Positions 17,084 to 27,262 of a DNA stretch of 64,000 nt are shown here, piece by piece. Origin of the DNA: Alteromonas sp. 1_MG-2023. Lineage in GTDB: Bacteria; Pseudomonadota; Gammaproteobacteria; Enterobacterales; Alteromonadaceae. The stretch lies in contig NZ_JAUOQH010000014.1 of NCBI RefSeq assembly GCF_030547075.1, positions 1 to 64,000 of the forward strand, in the 5' to 3' direction. How positions within the stretch are numbered: position 1 is the stretch's first letter; each line of letters starts with the position of its first letter. The notes under the pieces were generated by a model. It did no database searches and was not told the DNA's origin. It was given only the letters and a program-made list of their open reading frames with translations. The translations under genes were made by a program, and so were the position numbers.

Positions 17084-17836
17084 ATGAGCGAAGCTGTATT
17101 CGAATTTCCCCTAAAGGAAAAAGTGCGTAACTATCTGCGCGTAGAGCAGCTTCTTGGGCAGTTAAAAAGCACAGCGAAATCTGACAGTGTCCCCCTGCAA
17201 ATGGTGTTCTTTGAGCAGCTATTTGAGCTGCTTGATTTAATTGAGCGGTTAGATTTGCGCTCAGACATGAATAAAGATTTAGACGCCCACGAAAAAAACC
17301 TTGTGTACTGGTCGCAACATCCCAAAATAGATAGTGCCGCATTAGAGCAAGCGTTAAAAACCATTGTAAACCTTAAGCAAAAACTTAAAACCGATCGCCG
17401 CTTTGGCAGTGCGCTAAAAGAAGATAAGTTGTTATCAGCAATTAGGCAACGCTTTGCTATTCCAGGTGGCGCTTGTAGCTTTGACTTGCCCAATCTCCAT
17501 TTTTGGCTTCAACAACCTGCTGAGGTTCGCCAACAAGAAATTGGTCAATGGCTTGAAACCTTGAGTTTATTAGACGACACCATAGCGGTAAGTTTGTCGT
17601 TTATTCGTGAACGCGGGCAATTTAAAATGGTTACCGCAGACAATGGTTTTTACCAAGGTGCCGCTGAAGATAAAAACGAACTTATCCGCATAAAATGTCG
17701 CGTTGATGAAGGTTACTACCCTACCCTAAGTGGCAATAAATACCGCTATGCCCTGCGCTTTTTGTGGTTTTCTCCTGATGAAGGTCAAAACGCGTCTGTT
17801 GAATCTAATATTCAGTTTAAACTAGCAGCCTGTTAA
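17084..17836 (+). CDS. zapD: Cell division protein ZapD
   Basis: ZapD binds the FtsZ C-terminus and cross-links FtsZ filaments in the Z-ring. The 250-residue cytosolic protein has the family pattern: FEFPLKEKVRNYLRVEQL near the N-terminus, a long alpha-helical domain, and a C-terminal beta domain with FSPDEGQ. No membrane segment is present. It lies between coaE and yacG, the conserved order. It would act with FtsZ, encoded about 8 kb away on the other strand. Confidence 0.93.
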   Translation: MSEAVFEFPLKEKVRNYLRVEQLLGQLKSTAKSDSVPLQMVFFEQLFELLDLIERLDLRSDMNKDLDAHEKNLVYWSQHPKIDSAALEQALKTIVNLKQKLKTDRRFGSALKEDKLLSAIRQRFAIPGGACSFDLPNLHFWLQQPAEVRQQEIGQWLETLSLLDDTIAVSLSFIRERGQFKMVTADNGFYQGAAEDKNELIRIKCRVDEGYYPTLSGNKYRYALRFLWFSPDEGQNASVESNIQFKLAAC

Positions 17837-17877
17837 ACTACGCCTATCAAAAACCTAATCTGCCACTGGAGTAATTC

Positions 17878-18105
17878 ATGGTTGTAAATTGCCCGATTTG
17901 TGCAAAATCGGTTACTTGGAATAGTGAAAGCGAATTCCGCCCTTTTTGCAGTAAAAAGTGCCAACTTATTGATTTAGGCGAATGGGCGTCGGAAGAGAGA
18001 AAAATTGCTGCAAAGCCGTCTGAACAACCTTCCGCTAAAGAAGTAGACATTGAAGAAATTGAAGCAATGCTAGCCAAACAGTCTGACGACTTTTTCAAAC
18101 ACTAA
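17878..18105 (+). CDS. yacG: DNA gyrase inhibitor YacG, zinc-binding
   Basis: This 75-residue zinc-ribbon protein binds GyrB and inhibits gyrase in E. coli. The zinc site is CPIC near the N-terminus plus CSKKCQ about 20 residues later. The [12 protein letters not shown] segment that follows is the family signature. The tail is acidic. The ribosome site is GGAG 7 bases before the ATG. It follows zapD by 41 bp. Confidence 0.93.
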   Translation: MVVNCPICAKSVTWNSESEFRPFCSKKCQLIDLGEWASEERKIAAKPSEQPSAKEVDIEEIEAMLAKQSDDFFKH

Positions 18106-18115
18106 TAGGAAAGTT

Positions 18116-19003
18116 ATGATTAACAAAATTGCGTTGGTTGGTGGAACACATGGAAACGAAACCAGTGGTATTCAACTTATTCATAACTGGCAATCTTCAG
18201 GGTTTTCTGACGAGCTAGCATCGCGATTTTCATCATTAGATGTATCACTTACTATTGCAAACCCAGACGCCCTTAGCGCCCACGTACGGTTTGTAGAAGA
18301 AGACTTAAACCGTCAGTTCACCCTTGAAGGGTTGGATAAGCCGAGTAACGAGAGTACAGCCAAAGAAGCCAAGCTGGCCAAACAGCTTAACCAGAAATTT
18401 GGCCCAAAAGGTGATTCTGGCACCGACTTGGTAATAGATATTCACAACACCACCAGTAACATGGGTGCTACACTAATTATATTAGAGGCTGATGATTTTC
18501 ATGTTCAGCTTGCTCGATTTGTTAAGCATAATATGCCTGAAGCGAATATTCTCTTGGAAGACGAAAAACCGTATTTAGAGCACGGTTATTTGTGTACCAT
18601 GGGTAAGCGTGGAGTGATGATTGAAGTAGGCGGTCAACCTCAAGGTGTATTGCGAGAAGACGTTTATTTGCTTACCCAAACCATGGCTGAGGTGATCCTT
18701 GATTTTTGCCAAGCTTACAATACTGATAGTCTTGAGCAATATCCTGAGTGCGAAGTGTTCAGATTAGGGGAAAACATCAAATTCCCCCTTAATGAACAAG
18801 GTAAACGTACAGCGATGATCCACCATGCATTGCAAGATAACGATTTTGCCCCGCTTATTCCTGGCGCACCTATGTTTCGCACCTTTGATGGTAAAGATAT
18901 TGAGTGGCAAGAAGCACAAGAAACCTATCCTCACTTCATTAACGAAGCGGCTTATCACAAGCTTGATGTGGCCTTCGCCACGGCGACTAGGATCATGCTT
19001 TAA
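18116..19003 (+). CDS. Aspartoacylase (AstE/AspA family zinc carboxypeptidase-like)
   Basis: This 295-residue enzyme of the succinylglutamate desuccinylase/aspartoacylase family probably hydrolyses N-acetyl-aspartate to acetate and aspartate. The metal site is GGTHGNE (His and Glu ligands) with the third His in VIDIHNTTSNMGAT. Substrate-binding residues appear in NPDALSAHVRFVEEDLNR, and the catalytic Glu in VMIEVGGQPQG. It starts 10 bp after yacG, suggesting co-transcription. It could instead act on another N-acyl amino acid. Confidence 0.88.
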   Translation: MINKIALVGGTHGNETSGIQLIHNWQSSGFSDELASRFSSLDVSLTIANPDALSAHVRFVEEDLNRQFTLEGLDKPSNESTAKEAKLAKQLNQKFGPKGDSGTDLVIDIHNTTSNMGATLIILEADDFHVQLARFVKHNMPEANILLEDEKPYLEHGYLCTMGKRGVMIEVGGQPQGVLREDVYLLTQTMAEVILDFCQAYNTDSLEQYPECEVFRLGENIKFPLNEQGKRTAMIHHALQDNDFAPLIPGAPMFRTFDGKDIEWQEAQETYPHFINEAAYHKLDVAFATATRIML

Positions 19004-19143
19004 TAGTTCATGTTTTAATAGAGCGCGCTAATAGTTCACGCTGTAAGTCATACAATGTGCTCCACCAAACGGTTGCTTATAGATATTCACGCTGAGGGAA
19101 TGCCAGCAGCAGGCAATATATCAAAGGCATAAAATGTACAAAA

Positions 19144-19175
19144 AAAGGGCGGTCTATTTAAATAGACTGCCCTTT
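19144..19175. terminator. Bidirectional terminator between aspartoacylase and mutT
   Basis: A near-perfect 32-base palindrome has arms AAAGGGCGGTCTATTT and AAATAGACTGCCCTTT. Flanking A and T runs on the two sides let it serve both strands; the minus-strand T run is the better one. Confidence 0.8.
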
Positions 19176-19220
19176 GTGTTTTTGTTTGAAAGCTACTTTG
19201 CTAAGGCTTGTGCTTATGGC

Positions 19221-19260
19221 TCTTGATTTCCGCTTAAGACTCTTGATTTCCGCTTAAGAC
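19221..19260. repeat. 20-bp exact tandem duplication at the mutT stop
   Basis: TCTTGATTTCCGCTTAAGAC occurs twice back to back; the last base of the second copy is part of the mutT TAG stop codon. It looks like a small slippage or duplication event. Confidence 0.9.
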
Positions 19261-19655
19261 TACTTCGAATACTTTTTTCGAAGCGCATCGATAATAGCCA
19301 CATTGGCTGCTGGAAATTCACTAGCTTCTAACGCAGTTATTTCAACCCAGCGAGTTTGTTGGTTTTCCTTACCTTCAGGTTCACCGTCAAACGCACTCAC
19401 AGCATGCACATCAAGCTTAACTAGCTTATCGCCATAATCATGCTCTATTACCAGCAAAGGCTCGCTAGCTTGCGCTAGAATGCCAATTTCTTCCTGTAAC
19501 TCTCGGCGCAATGCATCAAGTACGGTTTCGTTAGCTTCCACTTTACCGCCGGGAAATTCCCACTTGCCGCCTTGATGGGCGTTATCAGCCCGTAGGCTGA
19601 TAAACACTTGTGTGCCGCGAAGTACTACCCCCACGGCAACATGCACAAGTTTCAT
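19260..19655 (-). CDS. mutT: 8-oxo-dGTP diphosphatase MutT (Nudix)
   Basis: MutT removes 8-oxo-dGTP from the nucleotide pool and prevents A:T to C:G errors. The 131-residue protein has the Nudix box reading GGKVEANET, then RRELQEEIGI, that is, GX5EX7REUXEEXGU intact. EFPGGK before it and a C-terminal PAANVAIIDAL helix are typical. Its ATG overlaps the secA stop by one base (TAATG), so translation is probably coupled. Confidence 0.95.
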   Translation of the reverse strand: MKLVHVAVGVVLRGTQVFISLRADNAHQGGKWEFPGGKVEANETVLDALRRELQEEIGILAQASEPLLVIEHDYGDKLVKLDVHAVSAFDGEPEGKENQQTRWVEITALEASEFPAANVAIIDALRKKYSK

Positions 19656-22372
19656 TAGCTTAATTTACCGTGGCACTGTTTGTACTTTTTACCTGAACCA
19701 CAAGGGCAAGGGTCATTACGGCCAACTTTAGGGCCATCACGCACTTCGGTACGTACCTTATCGCTTGCCGCTTCTGGTGGAGCAGATGCTTCTGCAGCGT
19801 CTTCATGCTCAAACTGCTTAGGCACGTTATCCGCTTGGCGACGTTGCTCTTCTACTTTCTCAACATCTTCTTCCGCTTGTACTTTCACACGTGAAAGAAT
19901 GGTAATAACTTCAACTTTCAGCGCTTCTAACATTTGCGAGAACAAGGTAAACGATTCACGCTTATATTCTTGCTTCGGATTCTTCTGCGCATAGCTGCGT
20001 AGTCCAATACCTTGGCGAAGGTGATCCATTGCAGCCAAATGCTCTTTCCAATGGCTGTCTAGGTTTTGTAGCATGACTGCTTTTTCAAACTGACGCAGAA
20101 CCTGCTCACCCACTACCGTTTCTTTTTCTTTATAACTAGCAACTACTTCACCGTGAATACGCTCACGTAGCTTTTCTTCATAAAGCTTATCGTCAGTCTC
20201 TAGCCAGTTTTGAATAGGCAAGTCTACGGCGAAGTCAGCGCGTAAACGCTCTTCTAATCCTTTAACGTCCCACATTTCTTCCAGTGACTGTGGTGGAATA
20301 TATTCATCAACCACACCGCTTACTACGTCTTCACGGATAACCGCGATAGTTTCGCTAATGTCGCCTTCATCAAGCAACTCATTGCGTTGCTCGTAAATCA
20401 CTTTACGTTGATCGTTTGCTACGTCATCGTATTCAAGTAGTTGCTTACGAATATCGAAGTTACGCCCTTCCACTTTACGCTGGGCATTCTCGATAGCCCG
20501 GGTTACCCAAGGGTGTTCAATGGCTTCGCCTTTTTCCATCCCTAAGCGCTTCATCATGTTGCCCATTTTTTCAGAGGCAAATATACGCATTAGGGCATCA
20601 TCAAGTGACAAGTAAAAACGGCTTGAGCCTGGATCGCCCTGACGACCTGAACGACCGCGCAGCTGGTTATCGATACGACGAGATTCATGACGTTCAGTAC
20701 CGATAATATGTAAGCCGCCTGATTCTAATACTGCATCGTGACGCACTTTCCACTCGGCTTTAATCTTATCGATTTGCGCTTGAGTAGGGTTTTCGATTTT
20801 TTCGATTTCTGCTTGCCAGTTACCACCAAGCACAATATCCGTACCACGACCAGCCATGTTAGTAGCAATAGTTACCGCACTAGGTTTACCGGCTTGAGCA
20901 ACAATGTCAGCTTCGTGTTCGTGGAACTTAGCGTTAAGTACTTTATGAGGAATTTTGCTTTTCTTCAAAACACGAGACAGCAACTCAGAGTTTTCAATCG
21001 ATACCGTACCTACCAAGGTAGGCTGGCCGCGCTCAACACACGCTTTGATATCTTCTACGATAGCATCGTATTTTTCTTCTGCCGTTAAATAGATAAGGTC
21101 GGCCTTATCTTTACGCTGCATAGGTTTGTTGGTTGGTAATACAACGGTTTCTAGGCTGTAGATATGCTGGAATTCAAACGCTTCAGTATCAGCAGTACCT
21201 GTCATACCCGATAATTTGTTGTACAAACGGAAATAGTTCTGGAAGGTAATAGACGCCAGAGTTTGGTTCTCGTTTTGAATCTTCACACCTTCTTTCGCTT
21301 CTACAGCTTGGTGTAAACCTTCAGACCAACGACGACCTTCCATTGTACGGCCGGTATGTTCATCAACAATAACAATTTGGTCTTCTTTAACGATGTAATC
21401 TACATCTTTCGAGAACAGTTTATGAGCACGAAGGGCAGCGTTAATGTGGTGAAGTAATGAAATATTACCCGCAGCAAATAATGATTCGCCTTCTGGTAAT
21501 ACGCCAGCACGATGCAAAATTTCTTCTACATGCCCCTGGCCACGTTCTGTTAAGTGAATCTGTTTCGCTTTAAGGTCGATAGTGTAATCACCGTCGCCCT
21601 CTTGACCTTCTTCATCTTCTTTTTCTTGCTGAACTAATTCAGGGATAACCAAGTTGATACGACGATAAAGCTCAGAACTATCTTCTGCTTGGCCTGAAAT
21701 AATAAGCGGGGTACGGGCTTCGTCAATTAATATTGAATCTACTTCATCCACTACTGCAAAGTTAAGTGGGCGCTGTACGCGGTCTTGCGGGCTAAACGCC
21801 ATGTTGTCACGCAAGTAATCGAAACCGAATTCGTTATTCGTGCCGTAGGTAACATCAGCTTGATAAGCGTCACGTTTTTGATCGTGTGCCATACCAGGTA
21901 CGTTACAACCTACGCGCATACCAAGGAAAGTGAATAACTGGTTAGCCCATTCAGCATCACGTTTAGCAAGGTAATCGTTCACAGTAATAACGTGAACCCC
22001 TTTGCCCGACAACGCATTTAAATAGGTAGGTAAGGTAGCGGTAAGGGTTTTACCTTCACCGGTACGCATTTCTGAAATTTTGCCTTCGTGTAACACTTGG
22101 CCGCCCAGCATTTGCACGTCGAAATGGCGCATACCGTAAACACGTTTACTTGCCTCACGTACGGTAGCAAAAGCTTCGTACATGAGATCTTCAAGGCTTT
22201 CGCCTTTTTCAATTCGTTGTTTAAACTCAGCAGTCTTTGCTTTTAACGCCTCATCAGAAAGCTGTTCATACTCGGCTTCCAGCGCATTGATGGCATCTAC
22301 ATTTTTTTGTAATTTTTTTAATAGACGGTCGTTTCGGCTACCGAACATTTTTCTAAGGATGCTTGAAAACAT
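19655..22372 (-). CDS. secA: Protein translocase ATPase SecA
   Basis: SecA is the motor that drives preproteins through SecYEG. The mature call is 905 residues from ATG 22372 ([12 protein letters not shown], the conserved family start); the open frame extends 16 codons further without a typical SecA start. Walker A is MRTGEGKT, the DEAD-type box is [15 protein letters not shown], and motif VI is [13 protein letters not shown]. The extreme C-terminus carries the zinc/SecB-binding [13 protein letters not shown]. It lies downstream of an M23 peptidase gene where enterobacteria have secM. Confidence 0.97.
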   Translation of the reverse strand: MFSSILRKMFGSRNDRLLKKLQKNVDAINALEAEYEQLSDEALKAKTAEFKQRIEKGESLEDLMYEAFATVREASKRVYGMRHFDVQMLGGQVLHEGKISEMRTGEGKTLTATLPTYLNALSGKGVHVITVNDYLAKRDAEWANQLFTFLGMRVGCNVPGMAHDQKRDAYQADVTYGTNNEFGFDYLRDNMAFSPQDRVQRPLNFAVVDEVDSILIDEARTPLIISGQAEDSSELYRRINLVIPELVQQEKEDEEGQEGDGDYTIDLKAKQIHLTERGQGHVEEILHRAGVLPEGESLFAAGNISLLHHINAALRAHKLFSKDVDYIVKEDQIVIVDEHTGRTMEGRRWSEGLHQAVEAKEGVKIQNENQTLASITFQNYFRLYNKLSGMTGTADTEAFEFQHIYSLETVVLPTNKPMQRKDKADLIYLTAEEKYDAIVEDIKACVERGQPTLVGTVSIENSELLSRVLKKSKIPHKVLNAKFHEHEADIVAQAGKPSAVTIATNMAGRGTDIVLGGNWQAEIEKIENPTQAQIDKIKAEWKVRHDAVLESGGLHIIGTERHESRRIDNQLRGRSGRQGDPGSSRFYLSLDDALMRIFASEKMGNMMKRLGMEKGEAIEHPWVTRAIENAQRKVEGRNFDIRKQLLEYDDVANDQRKVIYEQRNELLDEGDISETIAVIREDVVSGVVDEYIPPQSLEEMWDVKGLEERLRADFAVDLPIQNWLETDDKLYEEKLRERIHGEVVASYKEKETVVGEQVLRQFEKAVMLQNLDSHWKEHLAAMDHLRQGIGLRSYAQKNPKQEYKRESFTLFSQMLEALKVEVITILSRVKVQAEEDVEKVEEQRRQADNVPKQFEHEDAAEASAPPEAASDKVRTEVRDGPKVGRNDPCPCGSGKKYKQCHGKLS

Positions 22373-22521
22373 TAGCTTGTTATTTCCACTACTTGTCGAG
22401 ACGCCGCACGGTAAGAGCACAGCTGCGATTAAACGTAAAAGACACTATCGTTAACGATAATGCCAAGCGATTACTAATTGTTGCGTAAGCTGAATGCTTA
22501 CTTACCTGGCTGCTGCCGTGT
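22373..22521. other. M23-secA spacer with two small inverted repeats
   Basis: The spacer holds TATCGTTAACGATA (22446-22459) and GTAAGC-TGAAT-GCTTAC (22485-22501). Neither is followed by a T run on the minus strand. They could structure the secA leader, but that is inference. Confidence 0.4.
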
Positions 22522-23400
22522 TTATTTTTTATAAACGTATGGCAGAGGATCGATTTGCTTACCGTTTCTTATTATTTCGTAGTGAACATGAACGCCCGTA
22601 GAGCGCCCTGTATTGCCCATTTTGGCGATAGGTTGACCTTTCGTCACCACATCACCTATTGATACAGATAACGTGTCGTTGTGCCCATAACGGGTAACGA
22701 AACCATCACCATGTTCAATTTCTACTAGATGCCCGTAACCGCTGCGCTCGCCCGCCCAGGTAACAATACCTGCAGCAGTAGCTAAAACGTCATTACCCGC
22801 TTTACCAGCGAAATCTAAGCCTTTATGCATGGCTGTTTCACCAGTGAAGGGGTCGGCGCGCATACCATAATAAGAAGACAACCATCCCGATGCTATCGGT
22901 TGACCAGATAATTGACTCTGCTCATGGATATGGTGACCCCTCACCAAACTTTCAAGCATAGAAAGCTGCTGAGATTTTACATCGAGAGATTGCTGGAGCT
23001 TATTAATCTCACTGAGTAAGGGATCATCTTGGAGGTTGTCCGGTATCGATACAGGTACAAAAGCGTCCAGGTCAGCCGCTGTCATACCTAATTCTGTTGC
23101 TATCTGCTTTCCTTTATCATCGAGCATAGACGCTTGTGCTGAAAGCTCGGCAATATGGGAAATCAGAGTTTGTAATTTAATGGTGGTCTGCTGTTTAAGT
23201 GCTTCAACGTCTTGTTGCGTTTCATTCACTTCAGATTGTGCAAGGCGAACCCTAGCCACATCTTCAGACACAGATTCTGTGGAACGACTAGACACTAACA
23301 TAAATATCGACGACAACACGGTCGCGCTCACCAGTGTACGTACACTGATGCTATGACGATAGCGTTTGTTCTTGCCTGATAGCGTTATTGTTAGCTTCAT
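22522..23400 (-). CDS. M23-family peptidase (LytM-type), membrane-anchored
   Basis: This 292-residue protein probably cleaves peptidoglycan cross-links or activates amidases in the periplasm. A basic N-terminus (KNKRYRHSISVR) precedes one membrane segment (about 22-40). A coiled coil follows (about 45-130, EVNETQQDVEALKQQ), then the LytM domain. The zinc ligands expected for an active enzyme are present: H192 and D196 in HKGLDFAG, and H271/H273 in HVHYE. It lies between lpxC and secA, where secM sits in enterobacteria; there is no SecM-like arrest motif at its C-terminus. Such M23 genes beside secA recur in non-enteric gammaproteobacteria. Confidence 0.9.
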   Translation of the reverse strand: MKLTITLSGKNKRYRHSISVRTLVSATVLSSIFMLVSSRSTESVSEDVARVRLAQSEVNETQQDVEALKQQTTIKLQTLISHIAELSAQASMLDDKGKQIATELGMTAADLDAFVPVSIPDNLQDDPLLSEINKLQQSLDVKSQQLSMLESLVRGHHIHEQSQLSGQPIASGWLSSYYGMRADPFTGETAMHKGLDFAGKAGNDVLATAAGIVTWAGERSGYGHLVEIEHGDGFVTRYGHNDTLSVSIGDVVTKGQPIAKMGNTGRSTGVHVHYEIIRNGKQIDPLPYVYKK

Positions 23401-23565
23401 ACCACAAATAGGAAATTTCTGTCGTGCTCAGGGAACTCTCAATTGCTGTTTGCAAACAAACATAGGCGCGGCTGAAGCCGAACTGAAACGTAAAGGAGCT
23501 ATGACACGCTAATTATAATTATATAGATTGCTTACTTTATCATTGTTTAGTCTAAAAGCTAAACG

Positions 23566-23594
23566 AAAAAAAGCCGCCATGTAGGCGGCTTTTC
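23566..23594 (-). terminator. Rho-independent terminator of lpxC
   Basis: The stem AAGCCGCC/GGCGGCTT (23571-23591) has a 5-base loop and on the minus strand is followed by TTTTTT. It ends the dcw-lpxC transcript just past the lpxC stop and isolates the M23-secA-mutT unit. Confidence 0.88.
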
Positions 23595-23604
23595 AGATAC
23601 TGAT

Positions 23605-24516
23605 TTACGCTAATACTGGTTGAGCGTAACGTATAGGTGCTTCGTCTTGAGAATCGTAAGTTATAAATTCCCAGCAGTCTTTTTGCGCAAGCACTGCATT
23701 CAATAATTTGTTATTCAGTCCATGGCCTGTTTTATACGCGCGCAATTCGCCAATAAGGCTATGCCCACCCAGGTACAAATCACCAATAGCATCTAGAATT
23801 TTATGTTTCAAAAATTCGTCGTCGTAGCGTAAGCCTTCAGGGTTTAATACGCGGAACTCATCAAGAGCAACCGCATTTTCCATGCTGCCACCTAATGCTA
23901 AGTTGTTAGCATTCATATATTCAAGGTCGCGCATAAAACCGAAAGTACGTGCACGGCTTACTTCGTTCACATAAGAACATGAATCGAAATCCATGGTCAT
24001 ATGTTGACGAGTTTGGCTGATAACTGGGTGATCGAAGTCAATTTGGAAGTCGACACGAAAGCCATCATAAGGCACTAATTCGGCCCACTTATCGCCATCT
24101 TCAACGCGAACGGTTTTCTTAATACGGATAAAGCGCTTAAGGGCGTTCAACTCTTCTATTCCTGCAGATTGAAGCAAGAATACGAAGGGGCTCGCACTAC
24201 CATCCATAATAGGCAGCTCGTTGCTATCAACTTCAACAATGATGTTGTCGATACCAAGCCCTGCAAGCGCAGATGCCAAATGCTCAACGGTTTGAATAGT
24301 CACACCGTCTTCATTATTCAAACAGGTACACAGCATGGTATTACCCACCGCGTTTGCGCGCGACGGAATATCAACATGAGGTTCAAGGTCAACACGCCTA
24401 AACACAATTCCCGTGTTTGCAGGCGCAGGCCGGAGAGTCATTGTGACCTTTTCCCCTTTATGTAGCCCAATTCCGGTTTCTTGCACCGGGTGCTTGATTG
24501 TACGTTGTCTAATCAT
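23605..24516 (-). CDS. lpxC: UDP-3-O-acyl-N-acetylglucosamine deacetylase
   Basis: LpxC carries out the committed, zinc-dependent step of lipid A synthesis in the cytosol. The 303-residue protein keeps the E. coli numbering of the metal ligands: H79 (VEHLASAL), H238 and D242 ([17 protein letters not shown]). The substrate-binding MDGSASPF is also present. The N-terminus [11 protein letters not shown] is typical. It is the last gene of the dcw supercluster, after ftsZ with a 236-bp gap, so it may have its own promoter. The C-terminus ends RYAQPVLA, close to the degradation-tag region of LpxC in E. coli. Confidence 0.97.
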   Translation of the reverse strand: MIRQRTIKHPVQETGIGLHKGEKVTMTLRPAPANTGIVFRRVDLEPHVDIPSRANAVGNTMLCTCLNNEDGVTIQTVEHLASALAGLGIDNIIVEVDSNELPIMDGSASPFVFLLQSAGIEELNALKRFIRIKKTVRVEDGDKWAELVPYDGFRVDFQIDFDHPVISQTRQHMTMDFDSCSYVNEVSRARTFGFMRDLEYMNANNLALGGSMENAVALDEFRVLNPEGLRYDDEFLKHKILDAIGDLYLGGHSLIGELRAYKTGHGLNNKLLNAVLAQKDCWEFITYDSQDEAPIRYAQPVLA

Positions 24517-24752
24517 CTGCTTATGCTTTTACCTATAAAAAAAGCGGTCGCGAATTATAGTGACTTACCACTTGTTTGTCAAAAAATACGCAATTTGGAC
24601 CATTCGCTAATCCAAAAATTTACGCGCAAGAAGCCATACTGTCGTTTTTGCCGGGAATAAACCGGCGCAAAAACTACCAGACAGATAGTACCCTTAATAC
24701 CGTTCTGACAACGATATTTCAGAAAAATTCACTTCAATTTCAGCGAGGTGAA

Positions 24753-25922
24753 TTAGTCTGCTTGCTTACGCAAAAACGCTGGAATATCTAGATACTCTAA
24801 ATCATTACCAGGTTGCGCTTCATCTTCAGCTTTAAGTGCTTGGTTGCCTTCAGTACTGCCAACCGATGCTGAACGAGGTTCAGAAGCTGTAGAGCTACCG
24901 TACTCTTTCGCTGGCGTTGTTAAGCGCGAGCCTTCAGAGCTTACTAGCGAAATGTCAGGCTTGCGCTCTGCGCCGATACCAGTTGCAACAACCGTTACGC
25001 GAAGCTCATCTGTCATTTCCATATCGATAACCGTACCCACTACCACAGTCGCATTCTCAGAAGCGAAAGCTTTCACGGCGTTACCAACAGTTTCAAACTC
25101 ATCGATAGCGAAATCTGGGCCAGCTGTGATATTCACAAGAATACCGCGAGCACCTGATAAATCGATATCTTCAAGTAACGGGCTAGCAATAGCTGATTCA
25201 GAGGCTTCTTCAGCACGATCTGGACCGCTTGCTGAACCACTGCCCATCATGGCTTTACCCATTTCAGACATTACTGTACGTACGTCGGCGAAATCCACGT
25301 TGATCAATCCAGGGCGAGTAATTAGCTCTGCAATACCCTGAACAGCGCCACGTAATACATCGTTCGCTGCACTGAATGCTTGAAGTAACGGCGTACCAGG
25401 ACCCATCACTTTTAACAATTTCTCGTTAGGAATAGTGATAAGTGAATCTACGTTGTTAGCCAGTTCAACAATGCCCTGCTCTGCAAACGTAGTACGCTTT
25501 TTACCTTCAAATGGGAATGGCTTGGTAACAACAGCCACAGTAAGAATTCCCATTTCTCGAGCAATTTTTGCCACTTCAGGTGCTGCACCAGTACCTGTAC
25601 CACCCCCCATACCTGCGGTGATGAAAACCATGTCTGCGCCGTCTAATGCTTGGCGAATGGTTTCTCTGTCTTCGTGTGCAGCATCACGTCCAATGTTAGG
25701 ATCGGCGCCTGCGCCTAAACCTTTAGTAACACTTGAACCTATTTGTAAGGTAACGTCAGCATTTGAGCTGCGCAGTACCTGTGCGTCGGTGTTTATTGCG
25801 ATAAACTCTACGCCTTCAATGCTTTGAGACACCATGTGCTCAACTGCATTTCCGCCGCCACCACCAACACCGATGACTTTGATTACGGCTTCTTCGCCAT
25901 GACTATCCATTAATTCGAACAT
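24753..25922 (-). CDS. ftsZ: Cell division GTPase FtsZ
   Basis: FtsZ is the tubulin homologue that forms the Z-ring. The 389-residue protein has the tubulin signature GGGTGTGAAP, an N-terminal GVGGGGGNAVEHM nucleotide loop and a T7-type NVDFADVRTVM loop. A variable Ser/Ala/Glu-rich linker follows, then the C-terminal partner-binding peptide DLEYLDIPAFLRKQAD, used by FtsA, ZipA and ZapD. A gap of 103 bp from ftsA allows for an internal promoter. Confidence 0.98.
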   Translation of the reverse strand: MFELMDSHGEEAVIKVIGVGGGGGNAVEHMVSQSIEGVEFIAINTDAQVLRSSNADVTLQIGSSVTKGLGAGADPNIGRDAAHEDRETIRQALDGADMVFITAGMGGGTGTGAAPEVAKIAREMGILTVAVVTKPFPFEGKKRTTFAEQGIVELANNVDSLITIPNEKLLKVMGPGTPLLQAFSAANDVLRGAVQGIAELITRPGLINVDFADVRTVMSEMGKAMMGSGSASGPDRAEEASESAIASPLLEDIDLSGARGILVNITAGPDFAIDEFETVGNAVKAFASENATVVVGTVIDMEMTDELRVTVVATGIGAERKPDISLVSSEGSRLTTPAKEYGSSTASEPRSASVGSTEGNQALKAEDEAQPGNDLEYLDIPAFLRKQAD

Positions 25923-26025
25923 ACTTACTCTCCGGTTGTACGTCTTCTATGCTTCGCTACGACACATTGTCGATTATCTGCATCCTGCTAATCGTGATGC
26001 CGTAACTATAGCGACCCCAAAAAAA

Positions 26026-27255
26026 TTAAAATTCACCTTTAAACCAGCTTTGCACGCGATGAAATAAACTCTCACCCGGTTTTTGCTTACTGGACTTCTT
26101 ATTATCTGCTTGCACTTTGCCGTATTGCAGAAGCCCTACGACGGTTGCAAATCCTGCATCATCAACGTATTCAGACAAGCCTTTAACGTTGATTGGGTTG
26201 CCTACTCTCACAGGCATCTGAAAAATTTCCTCGGCAAATTCAACCGCACCTTCCATTTTAGCGGTACCACCGGTTAGTACTAAACCGGCAGCAATTTGCT
26301 CTTCCAGACCACTGGCACGAATTTCATCATGTACCAGTTCAAAAAGTTCTTGGTAACGAGGCTCAATCACTTCAGCTAGCGTATGTCGCGACATGACTCG
26401 CGCGGCACGCCCGCCTACACTTGGCACCTCAATACTCTCTTCCATACTGACCATGTCTTTCAGCGCGCAGGCATAATTAACTTTAATTTCTTCTGCGTTG
26501 CTAATTGGCGTACGGAAAATCTTAGCAATGTCACTGGTAATTTGATTACCCGCAACAGGGATAACAGCGGTGTGCCTAATGGCACCGTCTGTGTAAATAA
26601 CAATATCCATGGTGCCACCACCGATATCGACTACACACACACCCAATTCACGCTCATCATCCGTTAGCACGGCATAACTTGATGCCAATGCTGAAAATAT
26701 CAATTGGTCGGCGTTTAGTTCACAGCGCTCAACACACTTCACTAAATTTTTCGCCATATCATCGGCACACGTAATGATGTGTGCGTCAGCTTCCATTCTT
26801 ACGCCTGACATGCCAATTGGGTTCTTAATTCCTTCTTGCACATCGATAGTAAATTCTTGTGGTAAAACATGAAGTAACCTGCGTTCAGCTGCAATAGGAA
26901 CACTACGTGCTGCATGGATAACGTTATCCACGTCTTCCTGCGTTACTTCTTGGTTGTTAATCGGCACCATACCGTTTTCGTTTTGGCATTTTACGTGACG
27001 GCCAGAAATAGACATGAATACTGAAGAAACACGGCAATCTGCCATTAGCTCCATTTCATTTACCGCACGTTGCACCGACTTAACCACAAGGTTTAAGTCG
27101 TTTACGCCGCCTTTATCCATGCCTTTTGCAGCATGCGTACCGACACCAACGATGCTGATTTGATCGTCGTCTAACAGCTCGCCCACAACAGCCTTTACCT
27201 GGCTAGTGCCTATATCTAAGCCTACAATCAAATTACGTTCAGCAGGTTTTGACAT
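26026..27255 (-). CDS. ftsA: Cell division protein FtsA
   Basis: FtsA is the actin-like ATPase that tethers FtsZ to the membrane through a C-terminal amphipathic helix. The call is 409 residues from ATG 27255 (MSKPAERNLIVGLDIGTSQ), which has AAGGA 5 bases upstream; the longer frame runs back into ftsQ. The phosphate-1 motif is GLDIGTS, phosphate-2 VVDIGGGTMD, and the adenosine motif VLTGGTAKMEG. The membrane-targeting tip is LFHRVQSWFKGEF at the C-terminus. It starts 7 bases after the ftsQ stop. Confidence 0.97.
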   Translation of the reverse strand: MSKPAERNLIVGLDIGTSQVKAVVGELLDDDQISIVGVGTHAAKGMDKGGVNDLNLVVKSVQRAVNEMELMADCRVSSVFMSISGRHVKCQNENGMVPINNQEVTQEDVDNVIHAARSVPIAAERRLLHVLPQEFTIDVQEGIKNPIGMSGVRMEADAHIITCADDMAKNLVKCVERCELNADQLIFSALASSYAVLTDDERELGVCVVDIGGGTMDIVIYTDGAIRHTAVIPVAGNQITSDIAKIFRTPISNAEEIKVNYACALKDMVSMEESIEVPSVGGRAARVMSRHTLAEVIEPRYQELFELVHDEIRASGLEEQIAAGLVLTGGTAKMEGAVEFAEEIFQMPVRVGNPINVKGLSEYVDDAGFATVVGLLQYGKVQADNKKSSKQKPGESLFHRVQSWFKGEF

Positions 27256-27262
27256 GGTTTCC

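Noticed and set aside
24645..24675. GC-rich stem-like segment between ftsZ and lpxC
   Set aside because: The stem needs a bulge and is followed by A rather than T on the minus strand; not a convincing terminator.
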